Below are positions 43,815-55,189 of a stretch of DNA of 64,000 bases, piece after piece. The notes beneath the pieces were generated by a model that saw only the letters and a list, made by a program, of their open reading frames with translations, did not search any database and was not told the origin of the DNA. Position numbers and translations under genes: made by a program. Every line of letters begins with the position of its first letter. The first letter of the stretch is position 1. The stretch is from Tricholoma matsutake (Eukaryota > Basidiomycota > Agaricomycetes > Agaricales > Tricholomataceae): NCBI GenBank assembly GCA_026075535.2, contig AP026540.1:7688001-7752000 (forward strand). The letters are read 5' to 3'.

Positions 43815-46800
43815 CTACAGCTGTCATCGCTGTTTATATGCCCCTAGGATTCTCTTGGCATTAGTCAGGTTCCCCTCGGGCTCCCACAAGTTCTCTGAGG
43901 TCGGGTATCTGACCCACTTCACTAGGAAGTGCATGGTCCTTCCTTTCTTCCTGTGTCCAATGATCGCTTCCACATCATACTCCAATTCACCTTCTATCAG
44001 ATCGGGCGGTGGTTCTGGGAAGTTCAGTCCATGTGTCTCGGTTTCTTTGTATGGGGAAAGGAGTGCCGCATGGAATACTGGGTGTATTTTCCACTGTTCT
44101 GGTAACTTCAGTCAGTAGGAGAGTGGGCTCAGGACCTTGTTGATGGTGAATGGTCCTTCTCTTTTTGGTGCGAGCTTCCTCATTGCATGCATCATTTTGA
44201 GGTTCTTTGCTTCTAGCCATACTCTGTCGTTTGAACAGGGTGAAGTGTCTTGTCGTCCTTTCTGCCATCATCTGTCTGGCTAACTCATGAGTTGCCTTTG
44301 CTTCGTCTCGGGCTCATTGCAGTGCGACAATTCACTTCTTGATAGCTGGTATGTTCATTTTCAAGTATGGGAGGGGGATTGCCTTGGGCTCATAGCCCAT
44401 CATGAGGTAGAATGGAGAGTTCTTCTGTACGGAGTGGGTTCTCTGGTTGTGCATAAACTCCGCGGTTGGGAGGAGGTGTTTCCAATTCTCCTGGTTGTTC
44501 GAGCAGAAGATTCGTAAGTATACTTCCACTTCCTGGTTCACCCGTTCTGTCTCCCCATCGGTCTGAGGGTGGTACGCTGTGCTCATTGCCAGCTTGATTC
44601 CGAGCAGTCTTCCTAGCTCCTGGAACAGCTGCGAGGTGAATCTGGGATCTCTGTCAGAGATGATCTTGTCTGGGAGGCCAAATCGTTTGTAGACATTGTC
44701 TAGATAGAGGGTGGCCGCTCCCAATGCATCTATAGTTTTCCTGCAAGGGATAAAAATTACCCCCTTCATAAGCCCATGGTCTACCATGACCATGAGTGCA
44801 TCATAACCATCGGACTCTGGTAAGTCAGTTATGAAATCGGTCGTCACCATCGCAAATGGTCTTGTTGCTTTGGATTTAATCGGTTGTAGAGGCGGTGTTG
44901 TTGGGTGGGTGTTGACCTTCATTTGCTGGCATGTTGTGCATCCAGCGACATAGTTTTTGATGTACACCATCATTCCTGGCCACCAGTAGTCTCTCCTAAC
45001 CATTTCAGTTGTCTGCCATTGTCCCGGGTGTCCGCTGGTTACTCCTTCATGGTATTTTTGCACCGGCTTCTTCCATAGATCTCCATTGTCTGGGGCATAG
45101 CACCTGTCTCAGAAGAATAGAAGGCCGTCTTCTATTTTCCAATCTTCCAATGCCGACTTGATCGGTGGCGTTCCTTTTGTCTTTAGCGCCTTGATTGCGC
45201 TTTTTACCAGATCGTCTTTCATGATACTACCCACAAGTAGATCATGCATTTCTGTGTCAATGAATTTCACAAATACTGTTTCTGGCAGCATTGTGACGTC
45301 TTCATTATTGTTGTCTTCTTCCAGTATATGGTCCACTCTCCGTGATAGCGCATCACTCTGTACCATCTGAGATCCAGGTATGTGGACGAGTTGCAAGTCA
45401 AATTCCGATAGGAATAAGCTCCATCTTGCCTGTTGTCTGTTCAGTTTCTGTGCCGTCCGGAAGTACGTTAGGTTCTTGTGATCCGAGAGGATTACTACTG
45501 GGTGTTCTGAACCCAGCAAGTAGTGTCTCCAAGTTTCCAGCAATTGTACTATCGCCAGAAGTTCCCTGTCATATATCTCGTAGTTCCATTCCGTTGGTGT
45601 CAGTGCATGCAATATGTATCTGCACGGATGCCAGTCTCCATTTGTATCCCTTTGTCTCAGCACTTCTCCTGTCACATGTTTTGAGGCGTCTGATTCAATC
45701 ATGAATGGCTTTGTTGGGTCTGGCATCAGCAGTACTGGTGCTTCTGCGAATTTCCTTTTCAGCATATGAGAGGCCTGTTCGCATTCAGTTGTCCAGTTGA
45801 ACGTTTTGTCCTTCTTCATCAGCTCATTAAGCGGTCTGCTTGTCTCCGCAAAATGTCCGATAAACTTCCTGTAGAAGTTTCCAAATCCCAGGAAAGATCT
45901 GACTGCCTTTACATTTGTTGGGGTTGGCCAATCCTGTATACCTGCCAGTTTCGTGTTGTCCATGGCAATTTCGTTGGGTCGGATGATCAGACCCAAGAAT
46001 TCCACTTCGTGGATGTCAAACTTGCATTTCTCTGGTTTCAGGTATAGGTCATTCTCTGCCAGCCTTTGCAGTACTCTCTTTGTCCTTTCCTGGTGTTTGT
46101 TCTGATCCTTGGAGAATATCAGGATGTCATCCATGTAAATCACGAGCCATCCTTCTCTGATCATGTCGTGGAATATCTCATTCATCATTGCCTGGAAGGT
46201 TGCCGGTGAGTTGCATAATCCGAAGAACATCACCGTTGGCTCAAACAGCCCCCTGTTCGTCTTGAAGGCTGCTTTCCATTGATCTCCATCCTTGATTCTG
46301 ATGTTGTGATATCCCCATTGGATGTCCAATTTTGTAAACCATTTCGCCCCTCTCAGTTTGTCCAACAGGTCTCCTACCAGTGGCAGCAGGTAGGTGTTCT
46401 TGATTGTTCCATTATTCAAGTACCTGTAATCCTGGCAGGGTCATAGCACGTCTGAGTCCTTCTTCGCAACGAAGAAGAATGGCGACACCATGGGCAATTT
46501 CGATGGTCGGATGTATCCTTTCTGCAGGCTTTCATCGAGAAACTCATCGAGTTTCTTTTGTTCTGCCGGTGACAATGGGTAAACCCTGCAATCCTTTGCC
46601 GTAAAGTCTGTTTTCAGTTCGATCACATGATCCCAAGGTCTTGATTCTGGGAATCTCTCTGATGCTTCCTTTTCGAATATCTGTCGGTACTCCCTGTACT
46701 GTTTGGGGAGTAGCTCGTCGAGGGTCTTCTGTTTGGTGTCGCCTTCCTTCTTGTGTGTCAGGTGTTGTGAGACTGATGTTTTTGCCCTGATCCAGATATT

Positions 46801-47997
46801 TTGTCTGTAAGCATATCGCAGTGATCCTTTTGCCTTTACGATCCAAGAGATTGTCTTTGTCATCTGAGAATATCCATATCTTGGCTCATCATATTCCTCT
46901 GTCAGCGGTGTCTTAGCTGGTTCGAATATTCCAATGACGGGTTCTCCTTGGATGTAGGCAACTAGTAGCTTGTCGTCTTCGATCTTTAGTTTGGGTGTCT
47001 CTTTCGGTTGTTCGGTTGCCAGTTCCATTGCCAGTTCGGTTGCCTGTTTGTGGTTTGCCTGTGCTGGGTTTTCCTTCCCAGTGTCTTCTTCATCTTGTGG
47101 CCCAATGGGCTCCACATCTTGAAGAGTCATGACCGCAATCTCTTCATCTTCTACTTCTTCGATGGTTGCCTTTCTTGTTTCAGTGGGTACTGTGTTCTTT
47201 CCCAGCTTAGTCTGAAGGGCTTCTCCCATCTGCCTTGCTTTATCGGCAATTTTCCAGCATTTTGTTAGCCGTTCCTCATTCCTCTGTTTCTTTTTGAGGG
47301 TGAGCTTTTCTAGTTCTTTAGTGGCTATGCAGTGCCATGTAAGTCGCTCTTCTTCTTTCACCTCTGTCTTGAGGCCCATCTTTTCTTTTGCTTGGGCGTC
47401 CATCTTTTGTGCCCATGCCCGTTTCTCCTCTCTTGTCATTTCTTTGAAGGGCTTCCCTTCTTCTTTGACTGTTCTCCGGCGCCAAGCCAGAGGTTCATCG
47501 TTGGATTTCTCCATTCGCACCCTTCTGATGAGGGTTTTCCCTTTCCCAAATGAGAATTCTGGGTGGGTTCGGTCGGTTGTTCGGAATTGGAAGGTTCCAA
47601 TTCTCCAGTCGATCACTGGGTTGATTCTTCTGAGCCATGGCAGACCCAGGATAACTGATTCTTTCCCTAATCCTGCAATGAGGAAGGTTGTCGGGAACGA
47701 TCTTCTGTTGATCATTAAGAATCCTTTGGTGTAGTGGGAGATCTCCCCTTTCTTGTTTGGGGTTCCATCTATGTTCTTGACCCTGATTGTCCTTTCCAGG
47801 GGGTGTAGTTCGAATCCGCTGCTTTTTGCAAATTCGTGGCTCATGAATATTCCTCCTGCTCCTGAGTCGAGTAGGGCTTCGGTTTCGACAGCTTTCCCTC
47901 TGCCTGCTCCTAGCACTTTGATATCTAAACACATAGATTGATTCTTCAAAGTGGCTAGTAATACAGAGCAGACAGAGAGTTCAGTGGTACCTGGCAT
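43815..47997 (-). pseudogene. pol: Pol of the nested chromovirus
   Basis: The frame encodes protease (LLDSGAGGIFMS near 47870), a long charged linker unusual for the family, reverse transcriptase ([15 protein letters not shown], catalytic YMDD near 46130), RNase H ([16 protein letters not shown]), integrase HHCC (HEGVTSGHPG...CTTCQQMK) and DDE core (TTDFITDLPES, ISDRDPRF, NQEVEVYL), and chromodomain (to 43815). In-frame TGA codons lie at 46443-46441 and 45111-45109, and another follows AIKK near 44335; frameshifts follow. At the second site the outer copy has CGA, showing the ancestral Arg codon. Confidence 0.88.
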
Positions 47998-48014
47998 CGA
48001 GGCAGGCCACCTCT

Positions 48015-49103
48015 TTAAAAACCCTCATCCCCTATCAAGGCGAGAGCTTTCTCCTTTCCTTCTTTGTCGAGTTCTTTCATGATCGCCTGGATCTTCGAGT
48101 AGGCTTCTTCACCTTTCTTCTTCGGGAATGACCAATTTTTGGCCCTCATCTCCCCTTTCTTATGTTTGGTTGCTCTGTGTCCTGATTGGTGGCACACAAA
48201 GCATAATCCCTTCTTCATATGCTCGATCCTCTCTTGATTGGAGAGTCAGTTAATCTTGAGTGGACCTTCCTTTGATTTGGAGTTGGGCAGCTTCCTTGCT
48301 AAGGCCTCTTGTGCCTTCCCAGCTATGGCCCTTGCTCTTCTCCATTGTCCATCATACTTGGAGGCGGCGTTGATCATCCCTTCTAATGTGGTGGGGATTG
48401 TTTCCATGTTAAAGACTCTCTCGAGGAGTCTTGGGTTCAGCCCATCCATGAAGAGCTCAATGAGGGCGGTGTCGTCATTGATTCATGCCTTCTCTCGCAG
48501 GATTCGGAACTGTGCTATGTAGTCCTCCAGGTCCTGTCCCTGCTTCAATGTTTTCATGTCTGTCCTGGCTCTGCCAGCTTTGTCAATCGGTGTGAACACC
48601 ATTTTGAGCGCCACTTCGAAGGTCAACCATGTTCCTAGGTCTTCCTTCTCTGCCCATGTCTGTGCCCAGGGTGCGGCGGTTCCTCTGTTCATAAATGACA
48701 ATGCGAAGATGGTTTTCTTTTCATCGGTGTCATAGATTCTGTGGTTCACTCTCAAATAGAGTTTTACTTCTTGTAAGAACTTTGCAGTTCTCGTTCGGTC
48801 CCCTGTGAAGTCAGAGGGGGTTCGGATTCTAATCTCCTTGGTAGATGCAGTGGGTTCGGTAGACATGTTGGTGTTGTCATTGGATAGGGAGAATGGATCT
48901 CATTCTGGGGTTTCTTCTTTATCGAAGGATCTAAAATCCTCTTTGTCGAGGTATCGGGGTTCTTCGTCACTGGTTCTCCTTGAGAACCACTTCTGTGCTG
49001 GTTCTGAGTATTGTACTAGTTGACCCTGGTATCTATACCACAGGGTTCTTCCTGATGATGATGCTCCGGTTGGAGGTCTGTCTGGGCTTTGTCTGAAAGA
49101 CAT
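48015..49103 (-). pseudogene. gag: Gag of the nested chromovirus
   Basis: The frame begins MSFRQSPDRPP at 49103. It contains a Gag core (FTGDRTRTAKFLQEVKLYL, APWAQTW, LEDYIAQFRILREK) and, near the C-terminus, the zinc-knuckle-like CFVCHQSGHRATKH, in which the fourth ligand is His instead of Cys. The frame is interrupted by TGA at 48902-48900, by TGA near 48484, and by TGA at 48248-48246. The last stop is shared with the outer copy. The protein ends GDEGF-stop at the frameshift heptamer. Confidence 0.82.
48018..48024 (-). promoter_or_regulatory. -1 ribosomal frameshift heptamer at gag-pol junction
   Basis: In the Gag frame the end reads GAG GGT TTT TAA. The heptamer G-GGT-TTT fits the X-XXY-YYZ rule and lies directly before the stop. 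The -1 frame is open from there through the pol ATG at 47997. The same heptamer is at 53378-53384 in the outer copy. Confidence 0.65.
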
Positions 49104-49138
49104 TGTGTCTGCACCTAGGTAGGTGGACTTCGTAGATC

Positions 49139-49148
49139 AGCTTGACCT
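49139..49148 (-). promoter_or_regulatory. putative self-priming primer binding site, nested element
   Basis: In element orientation AGGTCAAGCT lies two bases after the 5' LTR and is the exact complement of AGCTTGACCT at 49449-49440 in the LTR. The outer copy has an 11-nt version (54509-54499 with 54813-54803). Confidence 0.6.
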
Positions 49149-49150
49149 TT

Positions 49151-49903
49151 TGTTAAGACTATAGGTCTCAACTCAGCCTAGTCTTCGTATGTTGCAGTTG
49201 GAGGCTTTCCAACTGTATCAGTTCTTGCAGTAAGAGGCTTTCTTACTGTATCGGGTTCTGTTTGGGACTTGGTGCTTCCTAAGTCGATACGGCTATCCAT
49301 ACTCAGAGGCTTTCTGAGTAGACCGTTGGTTTGTGTATCACAGTTGGAGGCTTTCCAACTGTCGAGTTTGAGTTATCACAGCTAGGGGCTTCCTAAGCTG
49401 TCGAGTGTTCTGGTTGAGTCTAAGACCGTTATTTGAATTAGGTCAAGCTAAGAAATACAGGCAGTATTACTGTAGCTTATATATGGTTCAGAGATGTCTA
49501 TTGTCCAATCGGAATATGAGATCCTTGTCAAGTATAAATAGAAAGAACAATAGAAAAGACAGGCCTCATGCCTTGCATGAGGCGTCTGATGTTACGGAGT
49601 GCTGCGGTGGAGCATGTCAGGGATCAATAAGAGAATAGCCTCATGCCTAGCATGAGGTGTCTGATGTTACGGATCCGATGTCAAGGATCCGATGTCAAGG
49701 ACATGCTGCAGCACAGCATGTCGATTGTGAGTGTCTGACATCATGGACCTCATGTCAAAGGGCTGTCATGTCACAGCATGCATGGAAGTGGGTTCGGGTG
49801 CATGGAGTCACCATGCGTCAAAGTGTCTTCCGTCGGAAGTGAGTCGAGTCGAACAGAAAAATGAAGTGCTCAGTCTTGTGGGTCCAGATAACAAATCGTA
49901 ACA
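49151..49903 (-). repeat. 5' LTR of the nested chromovirus
   Basis: 753 bp, TGTTAAGACT to CGTAACA. It differs from 42253-42979 mostly by C/T and G/A changes at CpG-type positions. Confidence 0.92.
49440..49483 (-). promoter_or_regulatory. LTR promoter with TATA box, nested element
   Basis: TATATAA (49483-49477) begins 34 nt before AGCTTGACCT (49449-49440), the proposed RNA 5' end. The same spacing is kept in the other LTRs despite sequence change between the two motifs. Confidence 0.6.
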
Positions 49904-49908
49904 GCTCC

Positions 49909-52900
49909 TGGAACAGCTGCGAGGCGAATCTGGGATCTCTGTCAGAGATGATCTTGTCTGGGAGGCCAAATCATTTGTAGACATTGTCTAGATAGAGGGT
50001 GGCTGCTCCCAATGCATCCACAGTTTTCCTGCAAGGGATAAAAATTACCCCCTTCGTAAGCCTATAGTCTACCACGACCATGAGTGCATCATAACCATTG
50101 GACTCCGGTAAGTTGGTTATAAAATCTGTCGTCACCATCACAAATGGTCTTGTTGCTTCAGATTTGATCAGTTGCAGTGGGGGTGTCATCGGGTGGGTGT
50201 TGACCTTCATTTGCTGGCATGTGGCGCATCCAGCAACATAGTTCTTGATGTATGTCATCATTCCTGGCCACCAGTAGTCCCTTCTGATCATTTCAGTAGT
50301 CTGCCATTGTCCTGGGTGTCCGCTGGTTATTCCTTCATGGTGCTTTTGCACCAGCCTCTTCCGCAGTTCTCCATTGTCAGGGATGTAGCACCTGTCTCGG
50401 AAGAATAGAAGGCCGTCTTCTATCTTCCAGTCTTCCAATGCCGACTTTATCGGCGGTGTTCCTTTGGTCTTCAGCGCCTCAATTGCACTTTTCACCAGGT
50501 CATCTTTCATGATACTCCTTGTGAGTAAGTCATGCATTTTGGTGTCAATGAATTTCACAAATACTGTTTCTGGCAGCATTGTGACATCTTCATTGTCATT
50601 GTCTTCTTCTGGTATGTGATCCGCTCTCCATGATAATGCATCGCTCTGCACCATCTGTGATCCAGGCACATGGATGATTTGCAAGTCGAATTCTGATAGG
50701 AATAAGCTCCATCTTGCCTGTTGTCTGTTCAGTTTCTGTGCCGTTCAGAAGTATGTCAAGTTTTTGTGATCCGACAGGATTACCACTGGGTGTTCTGAAC
50801 CCATCAGGTAGTGTCTCCAGGTTTCTAGCGATTGTATTATCGCTAGTAGCTCCCTGTCATAAATCTTGTAGTTCCATTCCATTGGTGTTAGCGCATGCAA
50901 TATGTATCCACATGGGTGCCAGTCTCCATTCGTGTCCCTTTGTCTCAGCACTCCTCCTGTCACATGTTTTGAGGCATCTGATTCAATCATGAATGGCTTT
51001 GTCGGGTCTGGCATCAGCAGTACCGGGGCTTCTGCAAATTTCCTTTTCAGTGTTTGAAAAGCCTGTTCACATTCCATTGTCCAGTTGAATGTTTTGTTCT
51101 TCTTTGTCAGTTCATTAAGTGGCCTGCTTGTCTCCGCAAAATGTCCGATAAACTTCCTGTAGAAGTTTCCAAATCCCAGGAAAGATCTGACTGCCTTTAC
51201 ATTTGTCAGGTTTGGCCAATCCTGTATACCTGCCAGTTTCGTGTTGTCCATAGCAATTTTGTTGGGTCGGATGATCAGACCCAAGAATTCCACTTTGTGG
51301 ACGTCGAATTTGCATTTCTCTGGTTTCAGGTATAAATCGTTTTCTGCCAGTCTTTGCAGCACCCTCTTTGTCCTTTCCTGGTGTTCGTTCTGATCCTTGG
51401 AGAATATCAGGATGTCATCCATGTAAATCATGAGCCATCCTTCTCTGATCATGTCGCAGAATATCTTGTTCATCATTGCCTGGAAGGTCGCCGGTGTGTT
51501 GCATAATCCAAAGAACATCACCGTTGGCTCAAACAGCCCCCTGTTCATTTTGAAGGCTGCTTTCCATTGATCTCCATCTTTGATTCTGACGTTGTGATAT
51601 CCCCATTGGATGTCCAATTTCATAAACCATTTTGCCCCTCTTAGTTTGTCCAACAGGTCTCCTACCAGTGGCAGCAGGTAGGTGTTCTTGATTGTTCCAT
51701 TATTCAAGTACCTGTAATCTTGGCAGGGTCATAGCGCATCCGAGTCCTTCTTCACAATGAAGAAGAATGGTGATGCCATGGGCAATTTCGATGGTCAGAT
51801 GTATCCTTTCTGCAGGCTTTCATCAAGAAACTCGTCGAGTTTCCTCTGTTCTGCCGGCGACAATGGGTAAACCCTGCAATCCTTCACTACAAAGTCTGGT
51901 TTCAGTTCGATTGCATGATCCCAGGGTCTTGATTCTGGGAATTGTTCCGATGCTTCCTTTTCAAATATCCGTCGGTACTCCTTGTACTGTTTGGGGAGTA
52001 GTTCATCTAGGGTCTTCTGTTTGGGGTCTCCTTCCTTCTTGTGTGTCAGGTGTTGAGAGACTGATGTCTTTGCCCTAATCCAGATATTTTGTCCATAAGC
52101 ATATCGCAGTGATCCTTTTGCCTCTATGATCCGAGAGATTGTCTTCATCGTCTGAGAATATCCATATCTTGGCTTGTCATACTCCTCTGTCAGCGGTGTC
52201 CTAGCTGGTTTGAATATTCCAATGACGGGTTCTCCTTGGATGTAGGTGACCAGTAGCTCGTCGTCTTCAATCTTTAGTTCAGGTGTCTCTTTTGGTTTTT
52301 CTGTTGCCTGTTCTGTTGCCTGTTTCATTGCCTGTTTGTGGTTTGCCTGTGCTGGGTTTTCCTTCCCAGTGTCTTCTTTGTCTTGCAGCCCAATGGGTTC
52401 CACATTCTGAAGAGTCATGATCGGGATCTCTTCATCGTCGATTTCTTCAATCGTCACTTTTCTTGTCTCGACGGGCATCTTGCTTTTCTTTCGTTCTTTG
52501 TGGAGGACTCCTCCCATCAGTTTCACCTTGGCAACAACTCTTTGGCATAGCTCTCGGCGTTCTTCTTTTGCCAGCTCTGCTTTCTTGTCTTTCAGGGCTA
52601 TCTTTTCCCTTTCTTTTGTGACTATTCAGGCTACTGCCAGTTGTCCTTCTTCTTTCTTGGTGGCCAGTTTCTCTAGCTCTCTGGTGGCTACCTTTTTCCA
52701 TCGTGCTCGTTCTTCCTCGGCAGTCTTCTTCTTGAGGGCGAGCCTTTCTTGATCTCTAGCGATGATGCCTTGGCACCATGCCTGTCGTTCTTCTTTTGTC
52801 ATGTCAAGGGGGTTCTTCTTATTTTCGGTTCCCCTTCGGCGCCATGACAGGTGTTCGTCATCGGTTTTCTTGGTCAGTACCCTTCCGATAAGGGTTCTTC

Positions 52901-54475
52901 CTCTTCCATATGAGAATTCAGGATGGGTCTTGTCGTTCATCCTGAATTGGAAGGTTCCAATTTTCCAGTCGATTACTGGATTGATTCTTCTGAGCCATGG
53001 CAAGCCCAAGATGACCTATTCCTTTCCCAGTCCTGCAATGAGGAAGGTCATCAGGAAGGTTCTTCCATTGATTGTCAGGAGTTCCCTGGCGTAGTGGGAA
53101 ATCTCCCCCTTCTTGTTTGGGGTTCCATCCACATTCTTGACCTTGATCACCTTCTCCAGGGGGTGCAGCTCAAATCCGCTGCTCTCCGTGAATTCATGAC
53201 TCATGAATATCCCTCCCGCTCCAGAGTCGAGTAGGGCTTCGGTTTCGATGGCTTTCCCTCTGCCTGCTCCTAGCACTTTGACATCTAAATGCATAGATTG
53301 ATTCTTCAAAGTGGCTAGTAGTACAGAGTAGACAGAGAGTTCGGTGGTACCTGGCATTGAGGCAGGCCACCTCTTTAAAAACCCTCATCCTCAATAGCGG
53401 TGAGAGCTCCCTTCTTTTCTTCTTCATCAAGTTCTCCTATGATTGCTCAGATCTTCGAGTAGGCTTCCCTGCCTTTATCCTTTGGGGGTGGCCGGTCCTC
53501 GGTCCTCTTTTCCCCTTTCTTGTGTTCGGTTGCTCTGTGTCCAGGCTGGTGGCACACAAAGCACAACCCTTTCTTCATGTGTTCGATCCTCTCCTGATAG
53601 GAGAGTCAGTTGATCTCGAGTGGGGTCTCCTTTGCTTTAGAGCTTGGTAGCTTCCTTGTCAAAGCCTCCTGCAGCCTTCCTGTTATGGCTTTTGCTCTCC
53701 TCCACTGTCCATCGTACTTGGAGGCAGCGTTGATCATTCCTTCCAAGGTTGTCGAAATTGTTTCCATATTGAAAACTCTTTCAAGGAGCTTGGGGTTCAG
53801 CCCATCCATGAAGAGTTCAATGAGGGTGGTGTCATCATTGATTCCCACCTTCTCTCGCAGGATTCGGAACTGCACTATGTAGTCCTCCAGGTCCTGTCTC
53901 TGCTTCAATGTTTTTATTTCTGTCCTGGCTCTGCCAGCTTCGTCGATCGGTGTGAATGCTGTCTTGAGCGCCGATTCAAAGGCTGACCATGTTCCTAGGT
54001 CTTCCTTTTCTGCCCATGTCTGTGCCCAGGGTGCGGCGGTTCCTCTGTTCATGAAGGACAATGCGAAGATGATCTTCTTCTTGTCGGTGTCATAGATTCC
54101 ATGGTTCACTCTCAAATAGAGTTTCACTTCTTGTAAGAACTTCGCAGTTCTAGTTTGGTTCCCTGTGAAGTCGGAGGGGGTTCATATTCTGATCTCCTTG
54201 GTCGATGCAGTGGGTTTGGTGGACATGTTGGCATTGTCGTTGGATAAGGAGAATGGGTCTTGTTCTGGAGTTTCTTCTGTATCGAGGGATCTAAAGTCCT
54301 CTTCGTCGAGGTATCGGGGTTCTTCATCACTGGTTCTCTTTGAGAACCACTTCTGTGCTGGTTCCAAGTATCGTACTAGTCGACCCTGGTATCTATACCA
54401 TGGGGTTCTTCCCTGATGATGATGCTCCAGTTGGAGGTCTGTCTGGGCTTTGTCTGAAAGACGGTGTGTCTGCAC
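49909..54475 (-). pseudogene. Gag and Pol 5' part of the outer chromovirus
   Basis: In minus-strand order: Gag (54475-53375, with core motifs and CFVCHQPGHRATEH knuckle, again His in the last position), slippery heptamer GGGTTTT (53384-53378), protease (LLDSGAGGIFMS), a long Lys/Glu-rich linker, reverse transcriptase (YMDD near 51414), RNase H, and integrase up to the insertion point. Stops include TGA at 54184-54182, 53608-53606, 51731-51729 and 50747-50745, and a TAG in the protease region. At 50399-50397 this copy keeps the CGA that is TGA in the nested element. Confidence 0.85.
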
Positions 54476-54511
54476 CTAGGTAGGTGGACTTTGTAGATCA
54501 GCTTGACCTTT

Positions 54512-55189
54512 TGTTAAGACTATGGGTCTTTAACTCAGCCTTGGCTTCATATGTTACAGTTGGAGGCTTTCCAACTGTCTTGTATCACACTAAGAGACTT
54601 TCCTAGTGTATTGGGCTTCCTGCCTTCACTTGGGTACTTCCTCAAGTCGTCACGGCTATCTGTACTCAGAGGCTTTCTGAGTAGACCGTTGGTTCATGTA
54701 TCACAGTTGGAGGCTTTCCAACTGTCGAGTTCGAGTTATCACAGCTAGGGGCTTCCTAAGCTGTTGAGTATTCTGGTTGAGTGTAAGACCATTGATTGAA
54801 TTAGGTCAAGCTGGAGAATACACAGAGTATAGCTACAGCTTATATACTGTTCCAGGACTATCTATTGTCCAATCGGAAGGTGAGATGCTTATCAGGTAAA
54901 TATAGACAAGAACAATAGAAACAATAGGCCTCATGCCTCGCATGAGGCGTCCAATGTCAAGGAGTGCTGCGGCGCAGCATGTCGATTGTGAGGGTCTGAC
55001 ATCATGGACTTCATGTAAAGGGGTTGTCATACCACGGTGTATGTGGGAGTGGATTCAGGTGCATGGAGTCACCATGCGTCAAGGTGTCTTCCATCAGAAG
55101 AGAGTCGAGTCGAATGAGAAAATTAAAATGCCTGGTCTTGCCAGCGTACGTCTGGTCGTCATGGGTTACAATAACAGAAAATCATAACA
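54512..55189 (-). repeat. 5' LTR of the outer chromovirus
   Basis: 678 bp, TGTTAAGAC to CATAACA. It contains the hairpin series, TATATAA and the 11-nt CAGCTTGACCT self-primer sequence. Confidence 0.92.

Larger units (their letters stand above)
42253..49903 (-). mobile_element. nested minus-strand chromovirus
   Basis: A full-length element of 7651 bp with LTRs at 49151-49903 (5') and 42253-42979 (3'), inserted in the pol gene of its relative. The target duplication is GCTCC at 42248-42252 and 49904-49908, and the host integrase text continues exactly across it. It carries gag, pol with chromodomain and an extra 3' ORF. A purine tract, GAAGGGAGGTGA, precedes the 3' LTR. The LTRs differ at many C/T and G/A positions plus a small indel region. 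Stops in gag and pol make this copy defective. Confidence 0.93.
40147..55189 (-). mobile_element. outer minus-strand chromovirus, interrupted
   Basis: A Ty3/gypsy chromovirus in minus orientation with LTRs at 54512-55189 (5') and 40147-40833 (3'). The flanks AGGGC (40142-40146) and GGGGC (55190-55194) are a target duplication with one mismatch. Another element of the same family is inserted in its integrase region at 42252/49904, splitting the coding sequence. Without the insertion it would be about 7.4 kb. Stops and frameshifts in gag and pol make it inactive. Confidence 0.9.
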
